Source: an uncultured Campylobacter sp. (GTDB lineage: Bacteria > Campylobacterota > Campylobacteria > Campylobacterales > Campylobacteraceae). Taken from it: a stretch of DNA of 64,000 bases. The notes under the pieces are model-generated. The model made no database searches, was not told the DNA's origin, and worked only from the letters and a program-made list of their open reading frames with translations. This document shows positions 26,651 through 35,331 of this stretch, piece after piece. The translations under genes and the position numbers were made by a program. Location: contig NZ_CALHGM010000032.1 in NCBI RefSeq assembly GCF_938030145.1, forward strand, positions 1 through 64,000. Direction: 5' to 3'. Numbering within the stretch: position 1 is the stretch's first letter; every line of letters starts with the position of its first letter.

Positions 26651-28131
26651 AATTTAAAGCGGCTTTTGCGCTGCTTAATGAAGTATTGCGGGGTTTGCTT
26701 TCACAGGGAACCTTGTGAAATTTAAGCTTTTGCTGGCTAATTTAAAGAGCCTAAATTTAATGGATATCTTTTGATTAAAATTTTAATGGTAGCGGTATCT
26801 ATTTGGAAAAGCATTAATCATCTATTATTGCTTTTGCTACTCTTAAAATTTTTAATAAATTTGCTCGATAGAATTTAACTCTTTGCAGTGTGGCGGTAGA
26901 ATTTTTGCTGCTATCCGAAATAAGACGCGATAGAAAAGTTGCTGCGTCTTTAGGAATCCAAATAAAAATTTAGCTAAATTCCGCGTGGATGGATTATATC
27001 AAAGCATGGAAGTTCTGTCGGTTTAGCAAAGAACTGATTGAGACTAAATTCTAAAGCAGAAAAAACAAGGTTAAAAGCTTTTCGGTAGTTTTGGCGATAG
27101 GTTGTCTTTAAATGTCGTATCAGAAAAATTGTAACCGCAGCGACGCAGGCAGCGCGCGCAGAGCAAAAAATGGCGCGAGCATCTGTATCGGCGTAGCGCT
27201 TTTAGGCTTCGTACGAAAGATCGTATCCAAACGATCCTATTGCCAAATATCTGCATAAATTACGACGGATTTTTATCGAGGGTATGGGGGGCGAGCTACA
27301 AGGCGTATCCAGCGAATATGTCTTTGCAGCTAGCTGCGCGCAGGCATTTAAAAGACGGAAAGTAAAAGCGAACAGGTTGAAATCTGAAAGCATTAATAGG
27401 CGCGCAATAGGCAAATTGCGCTCAGTGGCGAAGTGAGTGCAAACTTTTGTGGTAGCTTTGAGCTGTTTGCACGCGCGCAGAGTAGCAAGCGCTACTTTAC
27501 TTTAAATCTCTTTTTGGATCTTGGGTTTACACTCGCAGAGCAGCAAGCACTAGCAGCTCGGCGCGGAGGTATCGTATTTTGCACCGCTTTCGCAGTAACT
27601 TCTCCTTGATACCTACCAGCTGACGCACTTTCTAGCAAGATGAGTGATTGTTGTTTTGACATTGATGAGGATGAGCTTGGCGGGCTTATGACAGCATATA
27701 CAGCTCAGTAGCCGTAAACGCGTAGTTCGCAGCGTTTTATGAATTTAGCGGAGGGTTTGAGCCGGGTGGGCATGCATAGTTTTTTAGCGCCTTGTGGAAA
27801 TTTAAGACGAGTGTTATTGCGAGCGGGTGCAAATTTTTAGGTAAAATTTTATGCTCATTGATTTTTATATGGCTGCACTAAAGCATGCTCTATACGGAAA
27901 AATTTCGTATAAATTTTTAACGTAAGCTTTGCCCATTTAAGGGGATAGGAGAAGGGAATAAAATTTTACGATCAAAAGGACAGGGATTGTGCTCACGGGA
28001 TCGCGTGTGTGACGCAAAAATAGCGATGTAGAAAACTCACCGAGCAGTGCGGATGAAACGAGACGATCTTCATCCGCCACTTTTTAAAATAAAATTTCGC
28101 GACTAAAAAAGCGATTTTGCCTTTGTAAATT
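26651..28131. other. 1.5-kb gap without a supported gene
   Basis: The longest gene-free stretch in the window. Several open frames of 50-70 codons exist on both strands but lack ribosome sites and recognisable products. A hairpin TTTCACA / TGTGAAA at 26699-26720 follows the SUKH-like gene. The right end carries a strong forward-strand terminator (28047-28085). Base composition is mixed: AT-rich at 26,740-27,000, GC-rich at 27,100-27,600. Probably decayed DNA or an unrecognised RNA gene. Confidence 0.5.
28047..28085 (+). terminator. Rho-independent terminator of an unidentified forward transcript
   Basis: GTGCGGATGAA (28047-28057) pairs with TTCATCCGCCAC (28069-28080) with one bulged base, followed immediately by TTTTT. 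The U tract is only on the forward strand. The nearest forward gene ends at 26650, about 1.4 kb away. Confidence 0.7.
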
Positions 28132-28659
28132 TTAAAATTTTGCTAAAAATTCTTTGTATTTTTCTGCACTTTTTGCGATATATTCGCTATCTGGATGAAA
28201 TGAAAATCCATAGCCGAAGTGGCACGGCAGCAGCTTGGCGCCTGTAAAATTCATCGCGCATTTAAAAGGCGTGATAACTTCTTCTATGCCAAATCCGATC
28301 GTGCCGTCTTTTTTATAGTTGTTTCGCTCGTCGCCGATAGTGATCGCTAGGGCGAATTCTTTACCTTTTAGCTTGTCGCCGGTGCTGCCGTAAGCCCAGC
28401 CGTAGGCAAATACATCGTCGAACCATCGCTTTAAAAGCGGCGGATAGCTGTACCAATAAAGTGGAAACTGAATGATAATTTTATCGTGGCTTAAAAGTAA
28501 CTCCTGCTCGTGCGCAACATCGATTTTGCCGTTTGGATAAGCAGCGTAAATTTCGTGAATATCAAATTTATCCGCTTGCTTTTTGGCTACCTCGCGCCAC
28601 GCCTTATTTGCGTGTGAGCTTGCCATATCGGGATGAGCGATGATGATTAGGTTTTTCAT
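28132..28659 (-). CDS. Flavodoxin-fold NAD(P)H oxidoreductase
   Basis: 175 residues, the PF02525 family (KefF/YwrO/NQO1-like). Seen: NLIIIAHPDMASSHANKAW at the N-terminus (FMN phosphate loop), IIIQFPLYWYSYPPLLKRWFDDVFAYGWAY split across the flavin site, and LAITIGDERNNY. Expected to reduce quinones or other electrophiles with two electrons from NAD(P)H. AAGGAG precedes the ATG. Its closest named relative cannot be fixed from sequence alone; MdaB elsewhere in this window is a distinct paralog. Confidence 0.85.
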   Translation of the reverse strand: MKNLIIIAHPDMASSHANKAWREVAKKQADKFDIHEIYAAYPNGKIDVAHEQELLLSHDKIIIQFPLYWYSYPPLLKRWFDDVFAYGWAYGSTGDKLKGKEFALAITIGDERNNYKKDGTIGFGIEEVITPFKCAMNFTGAKLLPCHFGYGFSFHPDSEYIAKSAEKYKEFLAKF

Positions 28660-29017
28660 ATTTTCTCCTTGTTTAAAATTTCTTACATTATATGTTTTTT
28701 GGCTGAAATTTAAATTTACTATTCAGATACTTATATTATAAAGGATTTAAAATTTATATACGAAATGCGATAAGCTTTGTAATCGTAAAATTTTATCAGA
28801 ATTAAATTTTTTACATAAATTTTATTTGCGAGATTTCATTTAAATTTATAAGTAGATTTTGACCTTAGCCATATTGGAGTGACAAGAGGGATAAAATTTG
28901 GTCTATGCGAGACTTTACTTATCAACAAAATTTAAGTTTAAGTAGATACTCTGGATGGGATATTTGCGTCATTGCTTTTAGGTAAATTTCAATATTAGTG
29001 TTTAAGTCTTAAGCGAA
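28660..29017. other. AT-rich upstream region
   Basis: Upstream region of the oxidoreductase gene on the reverse strand, rich in AAATTT words. No gene is seen, and I cannot single out a promoter with confidence. Confidence 0.4.
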
Positions 29018-29045
29018 TTAATAAAGCCGAGAGCGAGTCTCGGCT
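29018..29045 (-). terminator. Terminator of aspA-dcuA
   Basis: An 8-base perfect stem AGCCGAGA / TCTCGGCT (29025-29045) with a 5-base loop lies just after the dcuA stop. On the reverse strand it is followed by TTATTAATT. Confidence 0.75.
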
Positions 29046-29050
29046 AAATT

Positions 29051-30538
29051 CTACAATAAAATCGGTGCTATTAGAAAGCCGAGCGCTACTGAAAACGCTA
29101 TAGCTAAAACACCTGGTAGGAAAAAGGAGTGGTTGAATATATATTTACCTATCCTAGTAGTTCCGGTATCATCCATCTGAACAGCTCCAAGTAAGGTCGG
29201 ATACGTAGGAAGCACGAATAGTGCGGAAACTGCAGCGAACGATGCGACTAAGATATATGCGTCTCCGTTATTTGTAGCAGTTAGTCCAAGCGCAGCAATA
29301 ACCGTAGGTATAAGCGCTTTTGCAGTAGCGGCTTGAGAGTAAAGAAGCATACTCGCAAAAAATAACGCTATAGCTAGCATAAATGGATAGTCTTTGACAA
29401 AATCACCAGCGAAATTTTTGATAGCATCGGTATGATTTACCACGAAAGTATCACCTAGCCACGCTACGCCGAGTACGCATACGCACGCCGTCATACCACT
29501 TTTAAATGTAGCGGTATTAAATAGCTTATCGACTTTGACGCCACAACTTACCGTTATTAGAGTAGCGATGACTAACATGAAACTCATAATGGCGTTATCT
29601 CTAGTTAGCACTAATACTTTAGTAGGTTTATCGGTATTTTCTACGTATTTTACATTGGTAGTTGAGTCGGTTTTGACTTTTATGTTTTTTGCGACTAGTT
29701 CGTTAAATTTATCAGGATCTTTGCTTTCATAGATTTTTTCGTAGCCTGTCACGTAACTTGGTTTTATCCAGCCTACATTTTTGCTAATAGCCGTAGCGTA
29801 TAAAACGACGGCGATAACACCGATCAAAAATATCAATACCGATCTTTTGGCTCCTGCAGGAAGTTCTTTATTTTCTTCTGTTTTAACCTCTTTTATTAAG
29901 CCCTCTTTAAGCCTTCTTTGATATTCTGGATCGCTACTTAGATCGAGATTATAAAATAAATTTATAACAAGAGCCGTAAGCATACAACCGATAAAGGTCG
30001 TAGGTATCCAAATAGCAAGCAATAATGGATAGCTAATGCCTAATCCGCCTAAAGCATGCTCGCCTGCCATAAATACAACCGCCGCTGAAACGGGGCTAGC
30101 AGTAATGGCTATCTGGCTAGCGACGACGGCTATACTAAGAGGTGCACTAGGCTTAATATTTTGAGTCTTTGCTACCTCTGCAATGACAGGTATCATAGAA
30201 AACGCCGTATGTCCCGTCCCTGCAAATACCGTAAGCAAATATGTAACTATCGGAGCTAAGAAATTTATATATTTTGGGTGTTTTCTTAGTATTCCTTCGG
30301 CTATTTGTACCAAATAATCGAGTCCTCCTGCTACTTGCATAGCCGTAATAGCGGCGATAACAGACATAATGATTAAAATGACGTCCCATGGTATACTGCC
30401 CGCTTTTAGACCAAGCCCCAACGTAAGAATGACGACGCCAAGACCGCCTGCATAGCCTATAGCCATACCACCTAGTCTAACACCCAAAAATATCGCACCG
30501 AAGAGTACGATCAATTGCAATATCAATGAAATGTCCAT
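29051..30538 (-). CDS. dcuA: Anaerobic C4-dicarboxylate transporter DcuA
   Basis: 495 residues, polytopic. Strong likeness to DcuA rather than DcuB: FLGVRLGGMAIGYAGGLGV, IAAITAMQVAGGLDYLV, TVFAGTGHTAFSMIPVIAEV, ITASPVSAAVV, CVLGVAWLGDTFV, LLYSQAATAKAL and PTYPTLLGAVQMDDTGTTRIG. It exchanges fumarate, aspartate and succinate across the inner membrane. It is about 60 residues longer than E. coli DcuA. The extra length lies around residues 262-305, a hydrophilic loop (IYESKDPDKFNELVAKNIK...). Downstream of aspA on the same strand, 286 bases apart; AAGGAG precedes the ATG. Confidence 0.92.
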   Translation of the reverse strand: MDISLILQLIVLFGAIFLGVRLGGMAIGYAGGLGVVILTLGLGLKAGSIPWDVILIIMSVIAAITAMQVAGGLDYLVQIAEGILRKHPKYINFLAPIVTYLLTVFAGTGHTAFSMIPVIAEVAKTQNIKPSAPLSIAVVASQIAITASPVSAAVVFMAGEHALGGLGISYPLLLAIWIPTTFIGCMLTALVINLFYNLDLSSDPEYQRRLKEGLIKEVKTEENKELPAGAKRSVLIFLIGVIAVVLYATAISKNVGWIKPSYVTGYEKIYESKDPDKFNELVAKNIKVKTDSTTNVKYVENTDKPTKVLVLTRDNAIMSFMLVIATLITVSCGVKVDKLFNTATFKSGMTACVCVLGVAWLGDTFVVNHTDAIKNFAGDFVKDYPFMLAIALFFASMLLYSQAATAKALIPTVIAALGLTATNNGDAYILVASFAAVSALFVLPTYPTLLGAVQMDDTGTTRIGKYIFNHSFFLPGVLAIAFSVALGFLIAPILL

Positions 30539-30824
30539 TGCAAAACTCCTTATAAAGTAATTTTTTTAACGGCGCGCAGAATTCTAAAGATTTCAGCAGG
30601 TAAAATCCGAATTATCTTTATAATTCAGTGGTCGGAATTCTATGCGGAATTTTATCCTAAAATTTCGCAAGTGGAATTTTACTCCACGGAAGCTAAATCT
30701 AACTTGATGAAATTCTGCATCTACGGAATTCTGCACGATAAATTTTATCTATTTAGAATTCTACTTTGCGGAATTTCGCCTATTAAATTAACCGACGAAA
30801 TTCCGCGCCGCACCTAGTTTGGAA
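30539..30824. repeat. aspA-dcuA spacer with GAATTC/GGAATTT repeats
   Basis: The spacer contains a series of related words: GCGGAATTTTATC, GTGGAATTTTACTCCAC (a small hairpin), CGGAATTCTGCA, TAGAATTCTACTTTGCGGAATTTCGCC and GACGAAATTCC. They recur roughly every 25-35 bases. No gene is seen. Confidence 0.5.
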
Positions 30825-32231
30825 CTATTTTTTGCTCATATGTGGGTTGAGCATAGATTTAGGCTCTAGAATTTTATCTATCTCCTCTTTTTTCAAATAT
30901 CCGCGCTCTAAGCAGATTTCGCCGACAGATTTTCCGGTCTGAAGTGCCTCTTTGGCGATACTTGCAGATTTTTCGTAACCGATGTAAGGATTGAATGCAG
31001 TAACGATACCGACAGAATTTAGCACCGATTTTAGGCAAGCTTCAGGGTTTGCTTTTAGATGTTTGATAGCTTTTTCAGCTAGTGTATTCATCGCATTTTC
31101 CAAAAGCACAATCGAGTTAAATAGCGCATATGCGATGCCAGGCTCAAACGCATTAAGCTCGAATTCTCCGCGCTCTGAGCAAAGCATAATCGTAACGTCG
31201 TTGCCGATAACCTCGTAGCAAGCCTCGCCTACGACCTCGGCGATGACCGGATTTACTTTGCCCGGCATGATGGAGCTGCCCGGTTGCATCTTAGGAAGCT
31301 CGATTTCGCCTAGACCGCATCTAGGACCGGAGTTCATAAGACGTAGGTCGTTTGCGATCTTGCTTAGGCGAACGGCAGCTGTTTTTAGCGCGCCACTAAC
31401 GTGAACGAAGTCTGCGGTGTCTTGTGTAGCGGCGATGAAATCCTCTGCAGCTTTAAATTTAACGCCGGTGATTTCACCCAGTTTTTTCTCGACTACGTTT
31501 TTGTAATCAGGGTGGCAGTTGATACCTGTGCCGATCGCCGTAGCGCCCATATTTAGGTAAGTCATCGACTCTCTAGCAGCTTTGATAAGTGCGATATCGG
31601 TTTTGATGTAGGTAGCAAAAGCGTTGAAAGTGTTTCCAAGAGTAGTAGGGACGGCATCCTCAAGCTCCGTCCTTCCCATTTTGATGACATCTTTGTATTC
31701 TTTGGCTTTAACTTCAAGCTCTTTTTTCAAATTTTCCATAGCTTTTAGTAGATCGGTTAGCTTGGCGTAAGCAGCGACTTTGATCGAGCTAGGATAGGTA
31801 TCGTTGGTGCTTTGACCCAAATTTGTGTGGTCGTTTGGATGGAGGTATTGGTATTCGCCCTTTTTGTGTCCCATGCTCTCCAAAGCTATGTTAGTAATGA
31901 CCTCGTTGGTATTCATATTCGTCGAAGTTCCGGCGCCACCTTGGATCATATCGACTACGAATTGATCTCTGAACTCTCCTGCGATGAGCCTATCGCAAGC
32001 TTTTGCAATCGCATCGGCTTTTTGTGCGTCTAGGACTCCGACCTCTTTATTGGCTAGTGCAGCTGCTTTTTTGATTTGTGCAAATGCCTTGATAAAAAAT
32101 GGATAGTCTTTGAGCGCTCGTCCGCTTAGATGGAAGTTCTCTAGTGCCCTAAATGTCTGCACACCGTAGTAAAAATCGTCGGAAATTTCTAATTCACCGA
32201 TGAAATCGTGTTCTTTTCTGGTCTTTGCCAT
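30825..32231 (-). CDS. aspA: Aspartate ammonia-lyase (aspartase)
   Basis: 468 residues, the normal size. Reaction: L-aspartate to fumarate plus ammonia. The fumarase/aspartase signature GSSIMPGKVNPVIAE lies around residues 317-331 with the catalytic-loop serine in SSIM. Substrate-binding motifs GAGTSTNMNTNEV, HPNDHTNLGQSTND and TELEDAVPTTLG are also present. Together with DcuA it feeds fumarate respiration from aspartate, a main energy route in Campylobacter. AAAGGA precedes the ATG. The first gene of the aspA-dcuA unit. Confidence 0.96.
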   Translation of the reverse strand: MAKTRKEHDFIGELEISDDFYYGVQTFRALENFHLSGRALKDYPFFIKAFAQIKKAAALANKEVGVLDAQKADAIAKACDRLIAGEFRDQFVVDMIQGGAGTSTNMNTNEVITNIALESMGHKKGEYQYLHPNDHTNLGQSTNDTYPSSIKVAAYAKLTDLLKAMENLKKELEVKAKEYKDVIKMGRTELEDAVPTTLGNTFNAFATYIKTDIALIKAARESMTYLNMGATAIGTGINCHPDYKNVVEKKLGEITGVKFKAAEDFIAATQDTADFVHVSGALKTAAVRLSKIANDLRLMNSGPRCGLGEIELPKMQPGSSIMPGKVNPVIAEVVGEACYEVIGNDVTIMLCSERGEFELNAFEPGIAYALFNSIVLLENAMNTLAEKAIKHLKANPEACLKSVLNSVGIVTAFNPYIGYEKSASIAKEALQTGKSVGEICLERGYLKKEEIDKILEPKSMLNPHMSKK

Positions 32232-32547
32232 AATAAGTCCTTTCGTTGAAATTGTTAATGGAATTTTAAAGCTTTTAGTATTAAAAGCAGCTTAAAACGT
32301 AACGAAAAATTAAAATTTAGAAATTAGTATGATTGTTTAAGGCTTTAAATAGAATTTTACTTAAAAAATATTTTGGAATTCGCTACTAAGGCATAATTAC
32401 ACTTTAATAGAAATATCGTATCATAAGTAGATTATGAAAGTGAAATTATAAAAATTCTTGTTTAGCTTAAATTATAATTTGAAAAATTTGAAGTTAAAGG
32501 CGGTAAAGGCGGAATTTTTTATTGCATTTATATTTACTAGAGCGGAG
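32232..32547. other. AT-rich upstream region of aspA
   Basis: About 315 bases, strongly AT-rich, between the aspA start and the DedA gene end. It should hold the aspA promoter, but no single -35/-10 pair stands out. No gene is seen. Confidence 0.4.
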
Positions 32548-33147
32548 CTATTTTTTGCGTTTTATAAAATAAATATATAGGAGCGAGATTATAATGACGA
32601 CAGCGAACAGAGCGATCGTAATTAGATGCAGATCTTGCTTGATTAGCTCCTCGTTTTCGCCGATGAAATATCCCAAGCTCATAAGTATTAATGTCCAAAT
32701 CGCAGCTCCAAGCCCAGTAAATAGCACGAAGCGCGCGACATTCATCTTTGCAAGGCCCGCAGGAAGGCTGATGTATTGACGAATGCCTGGGATTAGGCGG
32801 CAGTTAAACGTTGAAATTTCGCCATGGCGGTTAAAAAAAGCTTCGAATTTTGCAAATTTCTCCTCGGTGATGCCTGCGTATTTGCCGTATTTAGCGATAA
32901 TCTTACGTCCAAAAAAATAGCATAGATAGTAATTAAACAGCGCGCCGGTGATGCTACCGCCAAGCCCACAAACAAATGCCGCAACAAAGCTCATCTGCGA
33001 TTTTGAGGCCAGATAGCCCGCGGGGATCATCACGACTTCACTTGGGAAGGGAAAGAAGCTGCTTTCTAAAAACATCATCACAAAAATGCCAAGGTATCCC
33101 CAACCTGCGACAAATTCTACTATAAAATTTACGATATCAGAAAGCAT
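32548..33147 (-). CDS. DedA-family membrane protein
   Basis: 199 residues from ATG 33147, chosen because AAGGAA lies 7 bases upstream; an upstream in-frame start at 33198 has none. DedA (SNARE-associated) features: FLESSFFPFPSEVVMIPAGYLA, GSITGALFNYYLCYFFGRK, and FNCRLIPGIRQYISLPAGLAKM with the conserved arginines. DedA proteins are flippase-like transporters tied to membrane lipid carrier recycling and envelope homeostasis. Monocistronic by context. Confidence 0.87.
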   Translation of the reverse strand: MLSDIVNFIVEFVAGWGYLGIFVMMFLESSFFPFPSEVVMIPAGYLASKSQMSFVAAFVCGLGGSITGALFNYYLCYFFGRKIIAKYGKYAGITEEKFAKFEAFFNRHGEISTFNCRLIPGIRQYISLPAGLAKMNVARFVLFTGLGAAIWTLILMSLGYFIGENEELIKQDLHLITIALFAVVIIISLLYIYFIKRKK

Positions 33148-33294
33148 TTGAATTCCTTGATTTAATGTAAAAAACCGGCTGCGCTTAAAATTCCGCAAAA
33201 TTTAACATCGGCATAGCGAATAAGTTTAGAATTTAACAATCCGGCGATACAAGAGTGATCTTAAAATTTCACAAAATTTAGCGCATATAAAACA

Positions 33295-33375
33295 AAGGCG
33301 CGGGCTAAATTTTATCCTTACAAGTTGCCACCGTAGCGAACTTGCATTATAAATTTAATAGCCTCGCGCCTTAAA
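33295..33375. repeat. Long-range imperfect inverted repeat
   Basis: AAGGCGCGGGCTAAATTTT (from 33295) is nearly complementary to AAATTTAATAGCCTCGCGCCTT ending near 33375, with about 45 bases between. It lies just after the PEB4 stop and may serve as its transcript end. CCTCGCGCCTTAAAATT recurs near 48,190. Confidence 0.4.
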
Positions 33376-33382
33376 ATTAAAA

Positions 33383-34207
33383 CTATTTTGCGTATTCGAT
33401 GTTTAGTTTGCCGAATAGCTCATTAGCCTTGTCATCGATTTTTTTATTTACTTTGCTTGGAAGTAATTGATTTTTGATGAGATCTTTTACCTTTTCAAAC
33501 GGCATAGTCTCAGCCTTTTTGCTGCTTTCTTTGTAGATTATATGATATCCGAATTGCGTCTTTACCGGCGTTTTGCTCATCTCACCATCTTTTAGCGCAA
33601 ACGCCGCTTTTTCAAACTCCGGCACCATCATGCCTTTGCCAAAAGAGCCCAAATCGCCACCGTTTTCTTTCGCACTTGGATCGATTGAAATTTCTTTAGC
33701 TAGCTTATTAAATTCCTCTTTTAAATTCTCTTTTTTGACTTTTGATAGCTTCGCAATCGCGTTTTTAGCAGCCTTTTCGTCTGCTACTAAGATATGGCTT
33801 GCAGTAACGGAATCTGGTTGCATGAAATTCTGTTTATTTTCATCATAAATTTTTTTAGCTTCCTCGTCGCTGATGCTTACGTCTTTAGCTTGTTCGCGTT
33901 GCCATAGATTAAATGCGATGCCATCTTTAGCAAGCTCTAGCTGATGCTTATATTCGTCGCTGTTTTCAATGCCTGATTTTTTCGCCTCTGCGATTAGAAG
34001 TTTGTATTTGATCAGATCATCGATTAGTTTTTTCTTCTCATCGGCGGTTGGTTCCTGTCCGCCGTGCTGCATACCTTGAGCCAAAAACGGTGCAACATCC
34101 TCATCCGTAATAGTGATATTTGCGTCTTTTGCAGTAGCCAAAACGCCTGCATTAAGCGAAGATATAGCCATAGCGGCAACAAAGCTGAAAGATAAAATTC
34201 TTTTCAT
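33383..34207 (-). CDS. cbf2: Periplasmic peptidyl-prolyl isomerase/chaperone PEB4
   Basis: 274 residues with a signal peptide ending near SSLNA. The N-terminal helical chaperone part carries KKKLIDDLIKYKLLIAEAKK. A parvulin domain (about residues 133-230) follows: VTASHILVADEKAAKNAI, GGDLGSFGKGMMVPEFEKAAF and TPVKTQFGYHIIY. This matches PEB4/Cbf2 of C. jejuni, a SurA-like foldase for outer-membrane proteins. The autotransporter in this window is a possible client (inference). It has its own start with GGAAAAA upstream, after the metQ terminator. Confidence 0.9.
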   Translation of the reverse strand: MKRILSFSFVAAMAISSLNAGVLATAKDANITITDEDVAPFLAQGMQHGGQEPTADEKKKLIDDLIKYKLLIAEAKKSGIENSDEYKHQLELAKDGIAFNLWQREQAKDVSISDEEAKKIYDENKQNFMQPDSVTASHILVADEKAAKNAIAKLSKVKKENLKEEFNKLAKEISIDPSAKENGGDLGSFGKGMMVPEFEKAAFALKDGEMSKTPVKTQFGYHIIYKESSKKAETMPFEKVKDLIKNQLLPSKVNKKIDDKANELFGKLNIEYAK

Positions 34208-34278
34208 TATTTTTCCTTTATTCGGTAAATTTCGCGCAATTATAAAAAAAGATAGTAAATAAAATAGCCAATGTCAGC

Positions 34279-34307
34279 AAATTCGGCGCGAATCCTGCGC
34301 CGAATTT
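34279..34307 (-). terminator. Hairpin after metQ
   Basis: An 11-base perfect stem AAATTCGGCGC / GCGCCGAATTT (34279-34307), 7-base loop, lies directly after the metQ stop. It is flanked by T-runs on both strands, so it could function in either direction. Confidence 0.7.
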
Positions 34308-34321
34308 TAAAAAGAGGGGAG

Positions 34322-35098
34322 TTAAAACGACGGGATGATTGCGCCTTTATATTGCGTCTCGATAAATTTTTTCACTTTCTCGCTTTGAATCGCTTTATCT
34401 AGCGCCTTGATTTTAGGGCTGTTTTCGTTGCCTTCTTTAACGCTAATGACATTTGTGTAAGGGTTGCCCTCAGCCTTTTCTAAAAATAACGAATCCTTGA
34501 TCGGGTTTAAATTTGCATTAAAAGCAAAATTTGAGTTGATGACTGCAATATCGACATCACCCAGAGTGCGTGGAAGCGCGGCGCCTTCAAGCTCTAAAAT
34601 TTCTAAATTTTTAGGGTTTTTCGTGACATCTAACGGCGTGCGTAGCTTGGCGTTTTGATCAACTTCGATGAGCCCTGCGGCTACGAGTAGATCCAGCGCG
34701 CGGCTTTCGTTAGTCGGGTCGTTCGGCACGGCAACTTTGGCACCGTTTTTAAGATCTTTTAAATTTTTAATCTTATGGCTGTAGATGCCCATCGGCTCTA
34801 AATGCACGCCTACGGTCGCTTTTAATTTCGTGCCCTTGTTGGCGTTAAATTCCACCATATACGGCACGTGCTGGAAAAATCCCGCATCCACGTCGCCGCT
34901 ATCGGTAGCGAGGTTCGGGGTTACGTAGTCGTTGAAAACCTTGACCTCAAGATCGTAGCCTTGGGCTTTTAGATCGGGCTTGATCTGCTCCAAAATTTCG
35001 GCATGCGGTATCGGAGTAGCGGCGACTACGATTTTTTCGGCAAGAGCGAAACTGACGACGCTAGCGCTAAGAAGCGAAGCGAGAAGAAATTTCTTCAT
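34322..35098 (-). CDS. metQ: Methionine-binding protein MetQ (NlpA family)
   Basis: 258 residues. The signal peptide appears to be cut by signal peptidase I (FALA-EK) rather than being a lipoprotein. NlpA/MetQ features: IVVAATPIPHAEILEQIKP, DVDAGFFQHVPYM, GIYSHKIKNLKDLKNGAKVA, VPNDPTNESRALDLL and EGAALPRTLGDVDIAVIN. It captures L-methionine (or related compounds) for the MetNI importer. The ATPase gene metN lies 4.3 kb away on the other strand, past valS. A consensus promoter precedes it and a strong hairpin follows. Confidence 0.9.
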   Translation of the reverse strand: MKKFLLASLLSASVVSFALAEKIVVAATPIPHAEILEQIKPDLKAQGYDLEVKVFNDYVTPNLATDSGDVDAGFFQHVPYMVEFNANKGTKLKATVGVHLEPMGIYSHKIKNLKDLKNGAKVAVPNDPTNESRALDLLVAAGLIEVDQNAKLRTPLDVTKNPKNLEILELEGAALPRTLGDVDIAVINSNFAFNANLNPIKDSLFLEKAEGNPYTNVISVKEGNENSPKIKALDKAIQSEKVKKFIETQYKGAIIPSF

Positions 35099-35128
35099 AT
35101 TTAATCCTTTTGGTTAAAATTTTGCGGT

Positions 35129-35157
35129 ATTATAGCAGGTAGAATTTTTAATGTCAA
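35129..35157 (-). promoter_or_regulatory. Consensus sigma-70 promoter of metQ
   Basis: On the reverse strand TTGACA (35157-35152), 17 bases, then TATAAT (35134-35129): a perfect match to both hexamers at ideal spacing, about 31 bases before the ATG. Confidence 0.85.
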
Positions 35158-35239
35158 GTATTTTTATATGATTTTTTAAAATTTTATCTAAAATATTCTA
35201 AAATTCGATATTTCTATATATATTTAAATACTACATTTT

Positions 35240-35250
35240 ATTGTATAATG
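35240..35250 (+). promoter_or_regulatory. Probable -10 region for valS
   Basis: TTGTATAATG contains TATAAT at 35244-35249 with a TG two bases before it. There is no good -35, as is common in Campylobacter promoters; the upstream region is T/A-rich. It lies 83 bases before the valS ATG. Confidence 0.5.
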
Positions 35251-35331
35251 CAGAATTGGCACGCTTTAATGAGCGCTTTACAAAAATTCCGCTAAAATCG
35301 CAAAATTTAAAATTTTAAAAAAGGGCTGAAA

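Noticed and set aside
27202..27414. 70-codon reverse frame and a 50-codon forward frame (from about 27,283) in the gene desert
   Set aside because: Neither has a ribosome site or recognisable product.
28047..28085. Terminator hairpin as part of a tracrRNA-like RNA
   Set aside because: No Cas gene or repeat array in the window and no anti-repeat that I can identify.
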